From the NCBI GenBank assembly GCA_963575745.1, contig CAUYUJ010018482.1, positions 448,314 to 512,313 on the forward strand: a stretch of 64,000 nt of DNA, given 5' to 3'. How positions within the stretch are numbered: the stretch's first letter is position 1; each line of letters begins with the position of its first letter. The notes under the pieces were generated by a model. The model saw only the letters and a list, made by a program, of their open reading frames with translations. It was not told where the DNA came from and did not search any database. Both the position numbers and the translations under genes were made by a program. This DNA is from Prorocentrum cordatum (taxonomy: Eukaryota > Sar > Dinophyceae > Prorocentrales > Prorocentraceae). Positions 18,736-29,125 of this stretch are shown here, one piece after another.

Positions 18736-18906
18736 TCGGTTCGAGGCTGGTTGAGAGTGGCTCCGCCTGCTTGGTCGAAGGACCGTGCAAGCTGCAGCGC
18801 AGGAGACCCCCTCTTCGGATCGCCCTCGCAGAGGGGGCAGGAACACCGGCAGCGCGTACATCTGTCCTGTGGCATCATGGACTGTTGCGTCACTCGAAGA
18901 ATAACA

Positions 18907-19071
18907 GCGGCATGAACATACACTTTGGACGGCCCGCGCGGATTTCTTGAGATCGGCCCTGGACCCCTTTGGCGGCGCCTCCGGCGCTGCTCCTGGCGCG
19001 CTCCGCGCGCCAGGAGCAGCGCCGACCCAAGAAATCTGCGCGGGCATCCCAAAATTTCATGTGAATGCCGT
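18907..19071 (+). mobile_element. T2 TIR element, copy 3
   Basis: The arms are GCGGCATGAACATACACTTT with CCGCGCGGATTTCTTGAGAT, and AAGAAATCTGCGCGGGCATC with ATGTGAATGCCG. The centre carries the GGCGCGCTCCGCGCGCC hairpin. Confidence 0.75.
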
Positions 19072-19589
19072 TTTTTTGTTCTGTAATCATGGGTTGTTGT
19101 ATCCTGTCCGCCACAACGCTGTGCACATCGCCTTGGGGATCGTTCCTGGGACCTACCACTTCCAGCATTCCGGATCTACGTTTGGTGGTTGTCATGAAAG
19201 ATGTGTTTTGTGAAGCACCCGATCGGGACGTGACAATCTTAGTATAAACTTACCTCGTCAACGTTTCATCATATGACGCACTGAGGCATTCTAGGTATTT
19301 ACATCATTGTTACCATCGGCCCCACAACCGCATCGTCATCGTGTCTATGTTTGAGAAATCCGCTTCAATCAGAAGGCCCAACGTACATCTGTGAACGCGA
19401 GCCCACGATGCCTGACATGTCTTTCGCACCCCAAATGGAAACAACTATGCGAACTCACAATTTGAAGGCGGGAACGCCGTTATTGAAACTGGTTTTAGCC
19501 TTTCCGAGGCATCGCCGGGATGTCCCGTGGCTGTTTCCAAGAGTGATGCTGGGGGGTATCCAGTGGCCCACACCGCCGTCGCGTGTAGG
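19072..19589. other. AT-richer spacer, nothing assigned
   Basis: Lower GC than its surroundings. No element, domain or RNA gene recognised. Confidence 0.3.
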
Positions 19590-19990
19590 TCGTTGCTGCG
19601 AAGCCTCTTGGAGGCTTCTGGGGGTCTCTCGGAGGGCCTCTTTGGGGCCTCTTGGAGGCGGCTCTGGGGCTTCTGGGGGCTCTTGATGCGTCTGGGGATC
19701 TCGTGGGATCCAATGGCCCTCTTCGGCCACTTGGAGGCCTTGGGCAATTTGGGTAGCCCCTAAAGGACGACGGCTCCTGGGCCTCTTCGAGATGCCCCTG
19801 GGCGTCTCTTGGGCCCCTCTTTGGGCTCAGGGGTTGCCTTGGTGCAAGTTTGGGAGCCTCTTGGGCCGTCTTGGGATGCCTTTAGAGAGACAAGGCGACA
19901 ACGCCAGCATTATGCCAGCATCTGGGTAGTAGTTTCTAATGATTTGGGCCTCTTGGGCTGCTCCCCCGGGGTTCAAGACGGCCACGGCTG
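19590..19990 (-). repeat. CCCAAGAGGC tract, reverse orientation
   Basis: Units such as GGCCTCTTGG and GGGGGTCTC repeat, the complement of 2110-2560. It is interrupted at 19880-19945 by unique sequence (ATTATGCCAGCATCTGGGTA), echoing the interruptions in the other tracts. Confidence 0.65.
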
Positions 19991-20039
19991 CCCCTAAAGA
20001 GAGTCCCATGACGAGCCCATGGGACAGACTATCTTAGGG

Positions 20040-20822
20040 CACGGAGGGTTGGATTCCGAGTCGTGCGCCCGAGGCTTCTGGAAAGGTCATGGGGGGGATC
20101 TCAACAGTGCCTGGGAAAGCCCAATCGCGCGCGGGAGAGCCCAGTAGCGCCTGGGTGCCTTGAGTTGGATCTGTGGCGCTTAAAAAAGAGTGCGTGCGAT
20201 ATCGGCACGATTCGAAGGGGTCTCCGACATCTACTCGAGGCGGCAGAAGAGGAAGTGGCAGCGCAGCGTCGGCTTCCCCCTCGCCCCCAGTCCCCGAGCG
20301 CCCCCCTCCCCCACTCCTCAGGCCATGCAGAGCGGAAGGGGCCCTCGGGGATGCGCCCCCCCAGGGGCCTGCTCGTGTGCGGAGCCCCGTCGAGGCGGAG
20401 CGCCCTCCCGCCCCCCATCGCACCTCCCTGCGCTGGGCGGCGGCGCAGCTTGGCTTGGCCCGTCGAAGCCCCACGTCGGGTCCGGGGCTCTGGACCGCCA
20501 GGCCTCTCTGCGTCAGGAGGGGAGGGCGGGGCCAGCTGCCGGTGGGGGGAAGGGGGGGGGGGGGCTGGGATGCCCCGACGCTGGCGTGGATCGCAGAGGC
20601 GGGGGCGGGGAGCTCTGTGCCTCCGACCAGCTCGAGCCCCGCATCGGCAGGGCCGGGGGCGGCCAGGGAGAGCCGCAGGTTCGCGCCTCGGGGGCCCAAG
20701 CCAGACTTACCCCCCGGGCCGTCGCTATCCTGGAGAAGTCGGGAGTCCAATCCGACGTGCTGTTCCCCGAATTCGAAACTGTGATTTGCCGAAGGGGTTT
20801 CTGACTGTTCTCGAAGAAACCA
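20040..20822. other. GC-rich region with a T11-like half; possible small exon
   Basis: Near 20216-20272 the plus strand reads GVSDIYSRRQKRKWQRSVG, which could be a short exon, but nothing supports the splice sites. From 20683 to 20750 the words CGCGCCTCGGGGGCCCAAGC and CGTCGCTATCCTGGAGAA resemble the right arm of T11. The rest is composition-driven. Confidence 0.25.
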
Positions 20823-21003
20823 GTGGGTGCGGGACCCAGGGGTCCTCGAGGTTCCCCACTCTTGTTGCCTGGCAGGGGGGTTTGTTCGAGGCTCCCCCGT
20901 CCTGTTTCCTTGCAAGGGCCTTGGGTTCCCCGGTCTTGCTTCCTTTACAGAGGCTCCTCGGACTCCCCGTTCTTGTTCATCGCTTGGGTTCCTCGGGCCC
21001 CCA
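20823..21003 (+). repeat. Short minisatellite (about 45-bp units)
   Basis: About four degenerate units containing GGTTCCCC.GTCTTGTT, each with a CTT/CTTG core and a GAGGCTCC. Units start near 20848, 20890, 20925 and 20965. Confidence 0.5.
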
Positions 21004-21030
21004 GGTCTAGGGCGACGAGACCCACACATA

Positions 21031-21158
21031 TCCACTGCTCCCTGGCCAGGCCCATCCTGAACCCAGCAGCTGTGTATACGCCCTCCTGGCCAAGCCAGGA
21101 GGGCGTGGCGTATGCACCGCTGGCGGGTTCAGGATGGGCGTGGCCAGGGAGCAGTGGA
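21031..21158. repeat. 128-bp near-perfect hairpin
   Basis: The left arm begins TCCACTGCTCCCTGGCCAGG and the right arm ends with its complement GGCCAGGGAGCAGTGGA. The inverted match continues to the centre, where CCCTCCTGGC and GCCAGGAGGG face each other across CAA. Only a few small bulges interrupt about 60 bp of pairing. A related piece (GCGCCCTCCTGGCCAAGC) occurs near 28970. Confidence 0.85.
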
Positions 21159-21408
21159 CGTGCACAGAGTTCGTCGCCCTGGGGTCTGGCTCCTCGGGCT
21201 GCCCAGCACTGCAGAGCACCGCCAAGCCATGCCAAGCACTGCGCACCTGCCAGAGGAAGCTCTCCCCTGCGTGGGGTCGCGCCGGGGCCATTCTCGAGCC
21301 TCTTGTCGTGAGGGGATGGGCCACGACCTACCCAGGAGCCGACCGCGGCAGCCCACCGCGCGCGCCCTGGCCCGATCCCCCCCCATCCCGAGGCTCCCCG
21401 ACAGGCTG

Positions 21409-21563
21409 AAGTCGGGCGTGTCCCGCTACGGGAGGAACAGTCAAGAATTGTCAGCAAAGGGTCCAGTGACCGTCGTTGGTGCTCTTCTGAGCAGTTTTGA
21501 CCATTTGAAAACTGTTCTTAATCTGTCATCCAAAATCCGCCTGTAGGAGGACATGCCCGACCT
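21409..21563 (+). mobile_element. T4 TIR element, copy 1
   Basis: The arms are GAAGTCGGGCGTGTCCCGCT and ATGCCCGACCTAC with TCCGCCTGTAGGAGGACATG. The interior is AT-rich. Other full copies: 38222-38416, 47861-48012, 52959-53125, 56920-57103, 58350-58490, 60471-60634. Confidence 0.8.
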
Positions 21564-21879
21564 ACCAGTAGACCTTCGTCGAACGCCGCGCCTCCACGCC
21601 GACGCCCCAGGCCTTCGACGACCTGAGTTTCTCTCAGTCGAGGCGCCCTCCCTTCGTTTCGACCTCCCGAGGATGCTTTCGGGCCCCCGATGCCGTGGCC
21701 ACCCCCAGTTCTCCCTCGATCTCCGCTTCCGGGGTCCTGGGGCCTCTACGTCGCGCCCCGGGGGCCCGATGTAGAGTGGACCCGAGGCGCCAGCCCCCGG
21801 ACCCCCGGGGGAAGGAGCCGCGAGCTCGCTCGGGGCCGCGGGTCCCGAGGCGCAGACCCCCGGAGCCCCGGGATACAGT
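21564..21879. other. GC-rich spacer with direct-repeat margin
   Basis: No coding domain. CGCGAGCTCGCTCGGGGCCG (21817) recurs as CGCGAGCTCTCTTGGGGCCG (22077), so the T26 element between them is flanked by an imperfect direct repeat. Confidence 0.35.
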
Positions 21880-22070
21880 CAAAAATCCGAATAAGGACGC
21901 GCGACTTTGCTCAGGGTACCCTTGCGTCCTTGCTCTTCCTTGCTCTTGCGTCTCCGTCCTTCCTCGGTTTCGTCTTGGGGTTTTCGTCGTCCGCCGCCCC
22001 AAAAATCCCAACTTCGGCTTCCAAGGGTCTTGCGTCCTTACCGCGCGTCCTTATTAGGGTTTTTGACTGT
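21880..22070 (+). mobile_element. T26 TIR element, best copy
   Basis: The arms are ACAGTCAAAAATCCGAATAA with GGACGCGCG, and CGCGCGTCCTTATTAGGG with TTTTTGACTGT, paired over about 29 bp with few mismatches. The interior repeats CTTGCGTCC and CTTGCTCTT. Degraded relatives: 700-880, 48120-48325 and 47400-47455. Confidence 0.8.
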
Positions 22071-22199
22071 AGGAATCGCGAGCTCTCTTGGGGCCGCGGA
22101 TGGAGCACGTCGGATCGAAGGACGTTTGGCTCTCAGGAGGCAGCTCCTGGGGCGAAGAGGTCCGAAGCGGCGCTGGTGCACCTCATGGTCGAGAGCCGG

Positions 22200-22380
22200 C
22201 CCCAGGCAGCTTCGTCCCGTCTGCTCCGGCGCAGTCCCGCTCAATCCGGCTTAGTCCCGCTTCATCGGGCTCGCTCCCCGGTTTAATCCGGCCTGATCTG
22301 GTTCAACGTTCCGCTTGTCGGGCTCCATAGTCCTTCATCGTTCTGGCGGAGACCTCCCTGGAGTTGCTTCCTTATGGGTC
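22200..22380 (+). repeat. Degenerate GGCTTAGTCCCG repeat with conserved tail
   Basis: Words like CTCAATCCGGCTTAGTCCCG repeat, followed by GACCTCCCTGGAGTTGCTTCC. The same order (CTTAGTCCCGTCAGTCC, then GACCTCCTAGGAGTTGTCTC) appears at 45885-46020, so this is a dispersed unit. Confidence 0.45.
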
Positions 22381-22660
22381 TTGGGTGATGTGACAGTTCT
22401 GGCGGCTTTTATTTTGGTTGCATGTGCAAGATCTACGTTTTTTTGTTTCTCCGTTTTCGTTTCGGGGGTAAATGCTTTTTCCTGTGTTGGGATTATCGTT
22501 CGCGCCGTCTTCGGTTCGGTTTCGTTGCGTGTTGCCGCTTTTTATGTTTTGTGCGGCCGCTTTTTCTTTTGGTAGGTCGAGCACCGAACATTTAAAGCGG
22601 GGAAGACACGCCATCAATGTCTTTTACATCAACTAAGGTCTTGGTTGCGGGCAAGATTTG
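22381..22660. other. AT-richer spacer, nothing assigned
   Basis: T-rich on the plus strand; no gene or element recognised. Confidence 0.3.
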
Positions 22661-22732
22661 TATCCATATCCACTGCGTCATGGAGTTTCGGGTTTCCTTC
22701 CCCAGAAACCAGAGGCGCAGTGGATATGGATA
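22661..22732. repeat. 72-bp hairpin with 17-bp perfect arms
   Basis: TATCCATATCCACTGCG (22661-22677) pairs exactly with CGCAGTGGATATGGATA (22716-22732). Another CATATCCATATCCCGCG follows at 22747, so this may be one end of a larger element. Short GATTCGACACG-type repeats follow at 22795-22862. Confidence 0.75.
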
Positions 22733-22989
22733 GAAGTCTGGCCGCCCATATCCATATCCCGCGCGCTTCGGCCTTTTGGCGCCCCATCTGCGCCAAATTC
22801 GACGTGGACTCGACGCAGATTCGACGATTCCGACATGGATTCGACACGGATTCGACACGAACAGCTGGCGCCATGGAACAGAGCAGGCCCCCCCCCCGCA
22901 GATATGAGACCCGCCTCTTCACCTCTCCACCTCTGCGGCTATTCCGGTGCTTTGCCGCTCGCTTGCGATCGCCTCTGCTGCCGGTAGGT

Positions 22990-23083
22990 CACGCCGAGGA
23001 GGAGTAAGAGGAGGAGTAAGAGGAGGAGGAGGAGGAGGAGGAGGAGGAGGAGGAGGAGGAGGAGGAGGAGGAGGTGGAGGAGG

Positions 23084-23131
<48 letters not shown>

Positions 23132-23247
23132 AGCAGGAGGAGCAGGGGGAGCAGGAGGAGCATGAGAAGGTGGAGGAGGAGCATGAGAAGGTGGATGAGG
23201 AGGAGGAGGAGGAGGAGGAGGAGGAGGAGGAGGAGGAGGAGGAGGAG
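22990..23247. repeat. GAG/GGA microsatellite
   Basis: GAG triplets with GCA and CAT variants. In one plus frame it would encode a glutamate-rich run that stays open into 23248-23395 (ALAFRSLAPAPRGEGAADAA), so part could be coding, but there is no independent support. Confidence 0.9.
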
Positions 23248-23459
23248 GCGCTCGCCTTCCGCTCGCTTGCGCCCGCCCCTCGCGGTGAGGGCGCCGCCGA
23301 CGCGGCGCCCCTGGCGCCCGGGCGCCTCGCCGCCGCCGGCGCGGCGGTGGAGCCCCCGCCAGCCCGGCAGGCGCGGCGAGAGGCGCCGCGCACGAGGGGG
23401 GGGGGCCCCCCCCCGAGATCCTGGCGACTCAATGTTTCGAGGCGGGCGTTCTCGCTCGA

Positions 23460-23702
23460 TTTCAAGCGGTGGCGAAGCGTCCTGGCGTGCCTATATAGGC
23501 CTACCAAGCAATGTTCTCAGAACCCGTTGTAGTTTCCGCGAGATGTTCTGAGAAATATCTCTGGCTGGGACTGTCTTGTTTGAACACATCGGTGTTTTTG
23601 TTCGAAGAACATTGTTTTTGCTCTTAGAACATTTGTGGGTTCTAAGAACATTTCGTGGTAGGCCTCTAGGAATGCCGGGACGGTCGGTCCTTGCTCAACA
23701 AT
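23460..23702 (+). mobile_element. T14 TIR element, copy 1
   Basis: The left arm includes AAGCGTCCTGGCGTGCCTAT and AGGCCTACCAAGCAATGTTC. The right arm includes GAACATTTCGTGGTAGGCCT and AGGAATGCCGGGACGGTCGG. The arms pair over about 70 bp with mismatches. The interior repeats TCTTAGAACATTT-type words. Copies: 43178-43412 and a split one at 25066-25451. Confidence 0.8.
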
Positions 23703-23910
23703 TTCGGTTCCCAGGGCCCTCACAGAGCAATCGGGCATCGAAAAATGATGCAGGAAGATGGGTCCAGGAGTCTGGTCGTGATTTGCTGCGATGCTTTTTT
23801 TGTTTGTTGCAACGTTGGGTCTCAGGGCCAGCTGTTCTGCGCTTTGTTCGGAGTGGCTGCCGCGAGAGAGGCCTCCTGGCCCCTCTCGCGGCAAACGACG
23901 ACGACGACGC

Positions 23911-24055
23911 ACACCGCTGCCCTTCTCCCGTTTTCCCCTTTGGGGGGCCTCCTGGGAGGTCCTCGTCGCCACCGCTGGACTCGCCTCGAGATCCTGGTCG
24001 GACCGCGCCCCTGGAGAGCTCCAGGGAGCAGCGGTATTCTTCTTGGCTTCCCCAC
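23911..24055 (+). mobile_element. T1 element, copy 2
   Basis: The arms are CACCGCTGCCC and GGGAGCAGCGGTATT. The core is CCTCCTGGGAGGTCCTCGTC and CGCTGGACTCGCCTCGAGAT. It ends TTGGCTTCCCCACGAG, so the CCCCAG seen in other copies is altered here. Confidence 0.75.
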
Positions 24056-24263
24056 GAGTTCTCCGCTTTTCTGTCCTCACCTGCCTTTGGCATCCACCGT
24101 GCCGGGCATCGCTCCGCACTTCGCAGTCTGTGGCTGCGGCCGTCCAGGTGCGAAGCGCGACCTCTTTGAGCAGGCCCCGCTGGAAGCGCGGGGGTCGCGT
24201 TCCACATCGCGTGTGGCGGCTCGACTGGGGCCCAGGCCTCCCAAACGGTCAGAGGAGGCAAAG

Positions 24264-24499
24264 GTAGCGATACCGCTGCCCTTCTGTACGAAGACCTGCA
24301 GACATGGGTACGGACAAAATGGGCACCAAGAACAACAGCAGTTTCTGCTCATTTTGAACAGGACTTGCTGTCGGTGTCGCCGCGGACGGTGTTTCTTTTA
24401 GAGACGCAAAGTCGCCTGCCAAATAGCGGCCGTTGTGGAATTTGAGCAACGTTTGCTGTTGGACATCGTACCCATTTTTTCCTTACCCATGTCGGGCGT
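24264..24499 (+). mobile_element. T1 left end followed by T7 element, copy 1
   Basis: AAAG then GTAGCGATACCGCTGCCC (24264 on) is the T1 left end with a donor-like GT. From 24303, GGGTACGGACAAAATGGGCA and the facing ACATCGTACCCATTTTTTCC are T7 arms, with CAACGTTTGCTGTTGGACAT inside. T7 full copy: 47061-47262. Confidence 0.6.
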
Positions 24500-24840
24500 C
24501 CAACCCTTGGCGCCGGCGGCGACGGTGACGACGAAGGAGGCGGTCTTCGAGGCCTCACATGATGGAGAAGCTTTTGAGTTCGGTGCCAGTCCAGCCTGGA
24601 GACGATGAACGAGACAGCGAAATATCAAGCTCTGCACCATGAGTACCACGAGCGCCGTGCACCTGTCAAGAGCTACGCTCATGACACGTACGCGTCGAGC
24701 TCGGTTCCGACCGCGTCCACGCGGTAGCAGCACTCATATTCGGGAGAGAGCGCTGGGAGTCACGGCCCTGGCTCTGGCGAGAGGCCTGCGTCTCTCGGAG
24801 TGCGCCACTGCTAGCGCGGAATTCTGCCAAGGAGGAAAAG
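24500..24840. other. Spacer, nothing assigned
   Basis: No element or convincing coding segment recognised. Confidence 0.3.
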
Positions 24841-24965
24841 GTGCCGATACCGGTACATCCCCTTGCCTTGTGTTCGCCTTGTTTGGGCCTCCTTAGAGGC
24901 CTCGTCGCCACGGCCTCGAAGTTCTGGTCCGAACACACCCCAGGGAGAGTGTTCCCTGGGTAGAG
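24841..24965 (+). mobile_element. T1 element, copy 3
   Basis: It starts AAAG then GTGCCGATACCGGTACATCC. The core is GGCCTCCTTAGAGGCCTCGT and CTCGAAGTTCTGGTCC. The right arm is degraded (GTTCCCTGGG), and the usual CCCCAG end is lost. Confidence 0.65.
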
Positions 24966-25065
24966 TGTGTCGGAGGATCGCGCCGCATCGCGGGTGGTCA
25001 AGTGGTGGCGGACCGTCTTGGCCAGCCCACCAACGCGTGTTGTAAGATTTTGTTTGTGGTTTGCA

Positions 25066-25451
25066 CGCCATGTTCTAAGAGCATTTCTGGCTGATGCAGT
25101 CTTGTCTTAACCCCTCGCTTTTTCACGTTCTGAGAAGATCGTCCGTATGCTTGGAGCTCCTCCGTCTCCTCTTCCTTCCCTCTTCCTTTATATTCTACAC
25201 AAACCTAGGAAATGTGACGCTAGCATGTAGCAGAGTAAGAGCTGAGGTCCTTGCGGGGTTCGGCGCCAGGCCAGCGCAACCTCTGCTTCAATTTGGCTGT
25301 CGTGCTGGGTGACCAGGCTAGCAGTCACGCGCGGCGGTGGTAGAATCTGGGATCGCGCTCTCGTTCTCCGTTACTCTGTGTGGATTGTCTCGCTCTAAGA
25401 TCATTTCGTGGTAGGCCTGTGTGAATGCCGGACCTGTCAGTCCTGCTCAAG
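25066..25451 (+). mobile_element. T14 element split by inserted sequence
   Basis: 25066-25125 (CATGTTCTAAGAGCATTTCTGG with CTTGTCTTAACC in two pieces) and 25390-25451 (AAGATCATTTCGTGGTAGGC, CCTGTCAGTCCTGCTCAAG) are consecutive parts of T14. The 260 bp between are unrelated and show no arms I can define. Confidence 0.5.
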
Positions 25452-25499
25452 GGAGGCTCGGCTGGAGTCCAGGCCTCCCACATTGTCAGAGGAGGTAAA

Positions 25500-25983
25500 T
25501 GAGCCGATACGGTTGAAAGAAACAGTGTTGTCACAACAGTGGTCGAACTAGAAAGAGCCATTTCCCCCTCCAACCCCCTGGCCTTACCATCCTTACCATT
25601 GGCAGGTATTGCGTTTGGGATGTTGGGTTCAGGCTCTTTCGTGGCCCCGCTTCTCCGGGAACGCTTGTTGCTTGTTCAATATTTGGCACTGGGGCGGAGG
25701 GTGGTCATGCGAAGTGGTTCCGGAAACGGAAAGAGCGCGTTCTGTGGTCGCTTGGAGGGGGGGGGAAAGTTTGGAACCGGACCCCCCTCCCCCTCCTCTC
25801 GTGACGGAGGGGTGGGGGGTTCGAACCCCCCGAGCCCCCCCCCTGCTTCCCCTCTCCTCGGGCCGGCGCTGCGCTTGGGTCGGCGGCGGCTGGCGACGGT
25901 GGTGGGGACGACGATTTCCCTTTCTTGGCCGGCGCCGGAGCCTGCGGCGGCGGGCGGCGGTGGCGGGGAGTGTCGACGAGGAC
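25500..25983. other. GC-rich spacer before GGT tract
   Basis: Contains facing G- and C-runs (GGGGTTCGAACCCCCC near 25815) and a segment related to the 147-bp repeat at 27495-28060. No gene seen. Confidence 0.35.
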
Positions 25984-27488
25984 GACGGTGGTGGTGGTGG
26001 TGGTTGGTTGTGGTGGTGGTGGTGGCGGTGGTGGTGATTGTGGTGGTTGTGGGTTGTGGTGGTGGTTGTGGTGGCGGCGGTGGTGGTTGTGGTGGTGGTG
26101 GTGTGGTGGTTTGTTGTGGTGGTGGCGGTTGTGGCGGTGGGTGGTGGTGGTGGTGGTTTGGTGGTGGTGTGGTGGTGGTTTGTGGTGGTGGTGGTGGGTT
26201 GTGGTGATGGTGGTGGTGGTTTGGTGGTAGTGTGGTGGTGGTTTGTGGTGGTAATGGTGGGTTGTGGTTGTGGCGGTGGTTTGTGGAGGTGGTGCTTGTG
26301 GTGGTGGTGGTGGTGGTGGTGTCGTGGTTTGTGGTAGTGGTGGGTTGTGCTGCTGGTAGTGGTGGTGGTTGTGGCGGTGGTGGTGGTGGTGTGGTAGATT
26401 GTGGTGGTGGTGGTGGTCGTGGTAATGAGTTTTTGTGGTGGTGGTGGTGATGGTGCGTTGTGGTGGTGGTGGTGGTAGTGGTGGTGGGTTTTTGAGGTGG
26501 TGGTGGTGGTTGTGGTGGTTTGGTGGTGTGGTGGTGGTTTGTGGTTGTGGTGGTGTGTTGTGGTTGTGGTGGTGGTTTGTGGACGTTGATTGTGGTGGTG
26601 GTGGTGGGTGGTGGTGGTGGTGTGGTGGGTTGTGGTGGTGGTGGTGGTGGTGGTATGGCGGTAGTAGTGGTTTGGTGGTGGTGGTGTGGTGTTTTGTTGT
26701 GGTGGTGGTGGTTGTGGCGGTGGGTGGTGGTGGTGATGGTTTGCAGGTGGTGTGGTGGTGGTTTGTTGTGGTGGTGGTGGTGGGTTGTGCTGGTGGTGGT
26801 GGTGGTTTGGTGGTAGTGTGGTGGTGGTTTGTGGTGGTAGTGGTGGGTTGTGGTTGTGGCGGTGGTTTGTGGAGGTGGTGCTTGTGGTGGTGGTGGTGGT
26901 GGCGGTGGTGGTGGTGGTGGTGGGTGGTGGTGTGGTGGTGGTGGTGGGTTGTGCTGCTGGTAATTGTGGTGGTAGTGGCGGTGGTGGTGGTGGTGGTGGT
27001 GTGGTAGATTGTGGTGGTGGTGGTGGTCGTGGTAATGAGTTTTTGTGGTGGTGGTGGTGATGGTGCGTTGTGGTGGTGGTGGTGGTTGTGGTGGTGTGGT
27101 GGTGGTTTGTGGTGGTGGTGGTGGGTTGTGGTGTTGGCGGTGGTTTGTGGACGTTGATTGTGGTGGTGGTGGTGGGTGGCGGTGGTGGTGGTGGTGGTGG
27201 CGGTAGTGGTGGTTTGTGGTGGTTGCGGCGATTCGTGCTGCTGGAAGTGGTGGTGGTTGTGGCGGTGGTGGTGGTGTGGCAGATTGTGGTGGTAGTGGTG
27301 GTGGGTCTTTGTGGTGGTGGTGGTGGTGATGGTGAGTTGCGGTGGTGGTCGTGATGGTGGTGGTGGCTGTGGTTGTGGTGGTGGTGGTTATGTGGCGCTG
27401 TTGGTGGTGGTGGTGGTGGTGGATTGAGGCGGTGGTGGTGGTGGTGGTGGGTTGTGGTAGTGGTGGTGGTGGTGGTGGTAGTGTTGGT
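25984..27488. repeat. GGT microsatellite, about 1.5 kb
   Basis: GGT/GTG triplets with TTG, GCG and GTA variants. Higher-order structure is visible: a block near 26230-26450 recurs near 26815-27060, including GGTAATGAGTTTTTGTGG in both. The very long His/Thr/Pro frame on the minus strand is a by-product. Confidence 0.95.
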
Positions 27489-27494
27489 AATCAT

Positions 27495-28060
27495 CGCTGC
27501 CTCCCCGCCGTCGCCGGCGCCAGCGCCAGCGCTGCTGGCCGCCGCCAGCGCCGGCGCTGATGGGGGGGGCGGGGGTTTTGAACCCCTCCCCTTCTTGGGA
27601 GAGGGGGGGGGGTTGAACCCTCCCCCTCTGGGCTGCCTCTGGTCGTCGTCGCTGCGTCCCCGCCGTGGGCGCTGCTGGCGGCCGCCAGCGCCGGCGCCGA
27701 GGGGGGGGGGTTTGAACCCCCCCCGTCCCCCCTGGGAGGGGAGGGGGCGGGGCGGGTTTCACCCCCCCCTCCCTGGGATGCCTCTGGTCATCGTCGCTGC
27801 TGCATCCCCGCCGTGGGCGCCTCTGGCGGCCGCCAGCGCCGGCGCCGAGGGTGGGGGGTTTGAACCCCCCCCCTCCCCCTTGGGAGGGGAGGGGGCGGGG
27901 CGGGTTTCACCCCCCCCTCCCTGGGATGCCTCTGGTCATCGTCGCTGCGTCCCCGCCGTGGGCGCAGCTGGCTGGCGCCAGCGCTGGCGCCAGCGCCGAG
28001 GGGGGGGGGGTTGAAACCCCCCACCCCCCCTTTTGGGAGGGGGGGGTTCGGGAGGGGTTT
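27495..28060. repeat. 147-bp minisatellite, about 4 units
   Basis: Units share ATGCCTCTGGTCATCGTCGC, CCCCGCCGTGGGCG, GCCGCCAGCGCCGGCGCC and GGGGTTTGAACCCCCCCC. Starts fall near 27495, 27635, 27783 and 27930. G-runs facing C-runs could form hairpins or quadruplexes. Confidence 0.8.
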
Positions 28061-28167
28061 GGGGAGGAAGGGAGTCTCCTTGCTTTTGATCGACAACGCC
28101 GAGTGCTGGGGGGGGGCCCACCCCCCGGTTTGAATTGCGCCGCCGAAGCGCGTTCTCTCCGTCAACG

Positions 28168-28291
28168 GTACCGCTACACCTGCCTCGTGTTAGCCTTTGG
28201 GGCCGCCAGGGAGGCCCTCGTCATCACGGCTGGATTCGACTCGAAATCTGGTCAGAGCGCAACCCGGGAGAGGTCTTGGGAGTAGCGGCGT
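28168..28291 (+). mobile_element. T1 element, copy 4
   Basis: It starts GTACCGCTACACCTGCC and ends GGGAGTAGCGGCG, with the core AGGGAGGCCCTCGTCATCAC. No CCCCAG follows; T5 begins within 30 bp. Confidence 0.7.
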
Positions 28292-28315
28292 CGTTTTTTG
28301 TATAAAAAACCATTG

Positions 28316-28474
28316 GTAGGTGGGGTCGGACAATCGCGCCGCATCGCCGATGCATCGGCGATTCGGCTCGATGTGGCGCTCGATTTTCTCGAGAGTGACG
28401 TCGCCGATGCATCGCCGATGCATAGCTGGTGCACCATCGGCTACGCGGCGCGATCCTCCAGGCCCATCTACTCT
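28316..28474 (+). mobile_element. T5 element, copy 2 (shortened)
   Basis: GTAGGTGGGGTCGG and GCCCATCTACTC are the arms. The inside has ATCGCCGATGCATCGGCGAT exactly, as in copy 1, and GCCGATGCATCGCCGATGCA. Confidence 0.7.
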
Positions 28475-28546
28475 TAAGTCGGGCTTGTCTTTGCACAGGA
28501 GGAATATTCAAGAATAGTTAAACGATAGTCTGGTGACGATCTGTGG
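28473..28546 (+). mobile_element. T4 element, left half
   Basis: TTAAGTCGGGCTTGTCTTTG and CAGGAGGAATATTCAAGAAT are the T4 left side, abutting T5. No right arm follows. Confidence 0.6.
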
Positions 28547-29125
28547 TGATATTTTCATTGTTTTTTGCTACTCAGACCCAATTTGGGGGGTCTCCGTGGA
28601 ATTGGCCGAGATAGGAAGAGAGACCAGGGAACAAGGGGACGGGGACGACGAACCGCAGCAGCTCCTTGCCCACTGAACAGGTCTCGCGGCTGATGTTCCT
28701 CTTCCTCCTCCTCCTCCTGCCCACTGAGCAGGTGTCGCGGCTGACGTCACCGCGGGCAATGTGCATTTGGGGCACAAGCGCGCCCCTGCCCAACAGCGAC
28801 CGCGGACGGTGTGGGCCAACATTTGCTGTTGGGCATCGCGCACACCTTTCACCTCTTCGTCCTTATATTGGGCGTGCCACGAGGGGGAACACTTGGAGGA
28901 CGTCAGCTACATACCTCTACCGATCCAGGCCGGGCAATCCTGGGCCCACGATCTGTACATGCTTGTATGCGCCCTCCTGGCCAAGCGTATCGGAGATTGG
29001 AGGATGCGGGCGAAGTGATTCCATCAGGGAAATTGATGTCGGTTTCGGTCGTGTCGCGCGTGTGGGCGAGGCAACACTGCGTGAGGGCGATGATATGTCG
29101 GCCAGAGCCAAGGCCAAGCGTTGTT
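28547..29125. other. Mixed spacer with a short duplication and a T7 half
   Basis: TGCCCACTGAACAGGTCTCG and TGCCCACTGAGCAGGTGTCG form a tandem pair at 28669 and 28719. From 28785 to 28874, TGCCCAACAGCGACCGCGGA with ACATTTGCTGTTGGGCAT is the right half of T7. No gene seen. Confidence 0.45.

Noticed and set aside
25810-25835. GGTTCGAACCC resembling a tRNA T-arm
   Set aside because: No acceptor, D or anticodon arms around it; it is part of facing G- and C-runs repeated in the 147-bp minisatellite.
25629-27494. 621-codon minus-strand frame rich in His, Thr and Pro
   Set aside because: It is the complement of the GGT microsatellite; no non-repeat coding part.
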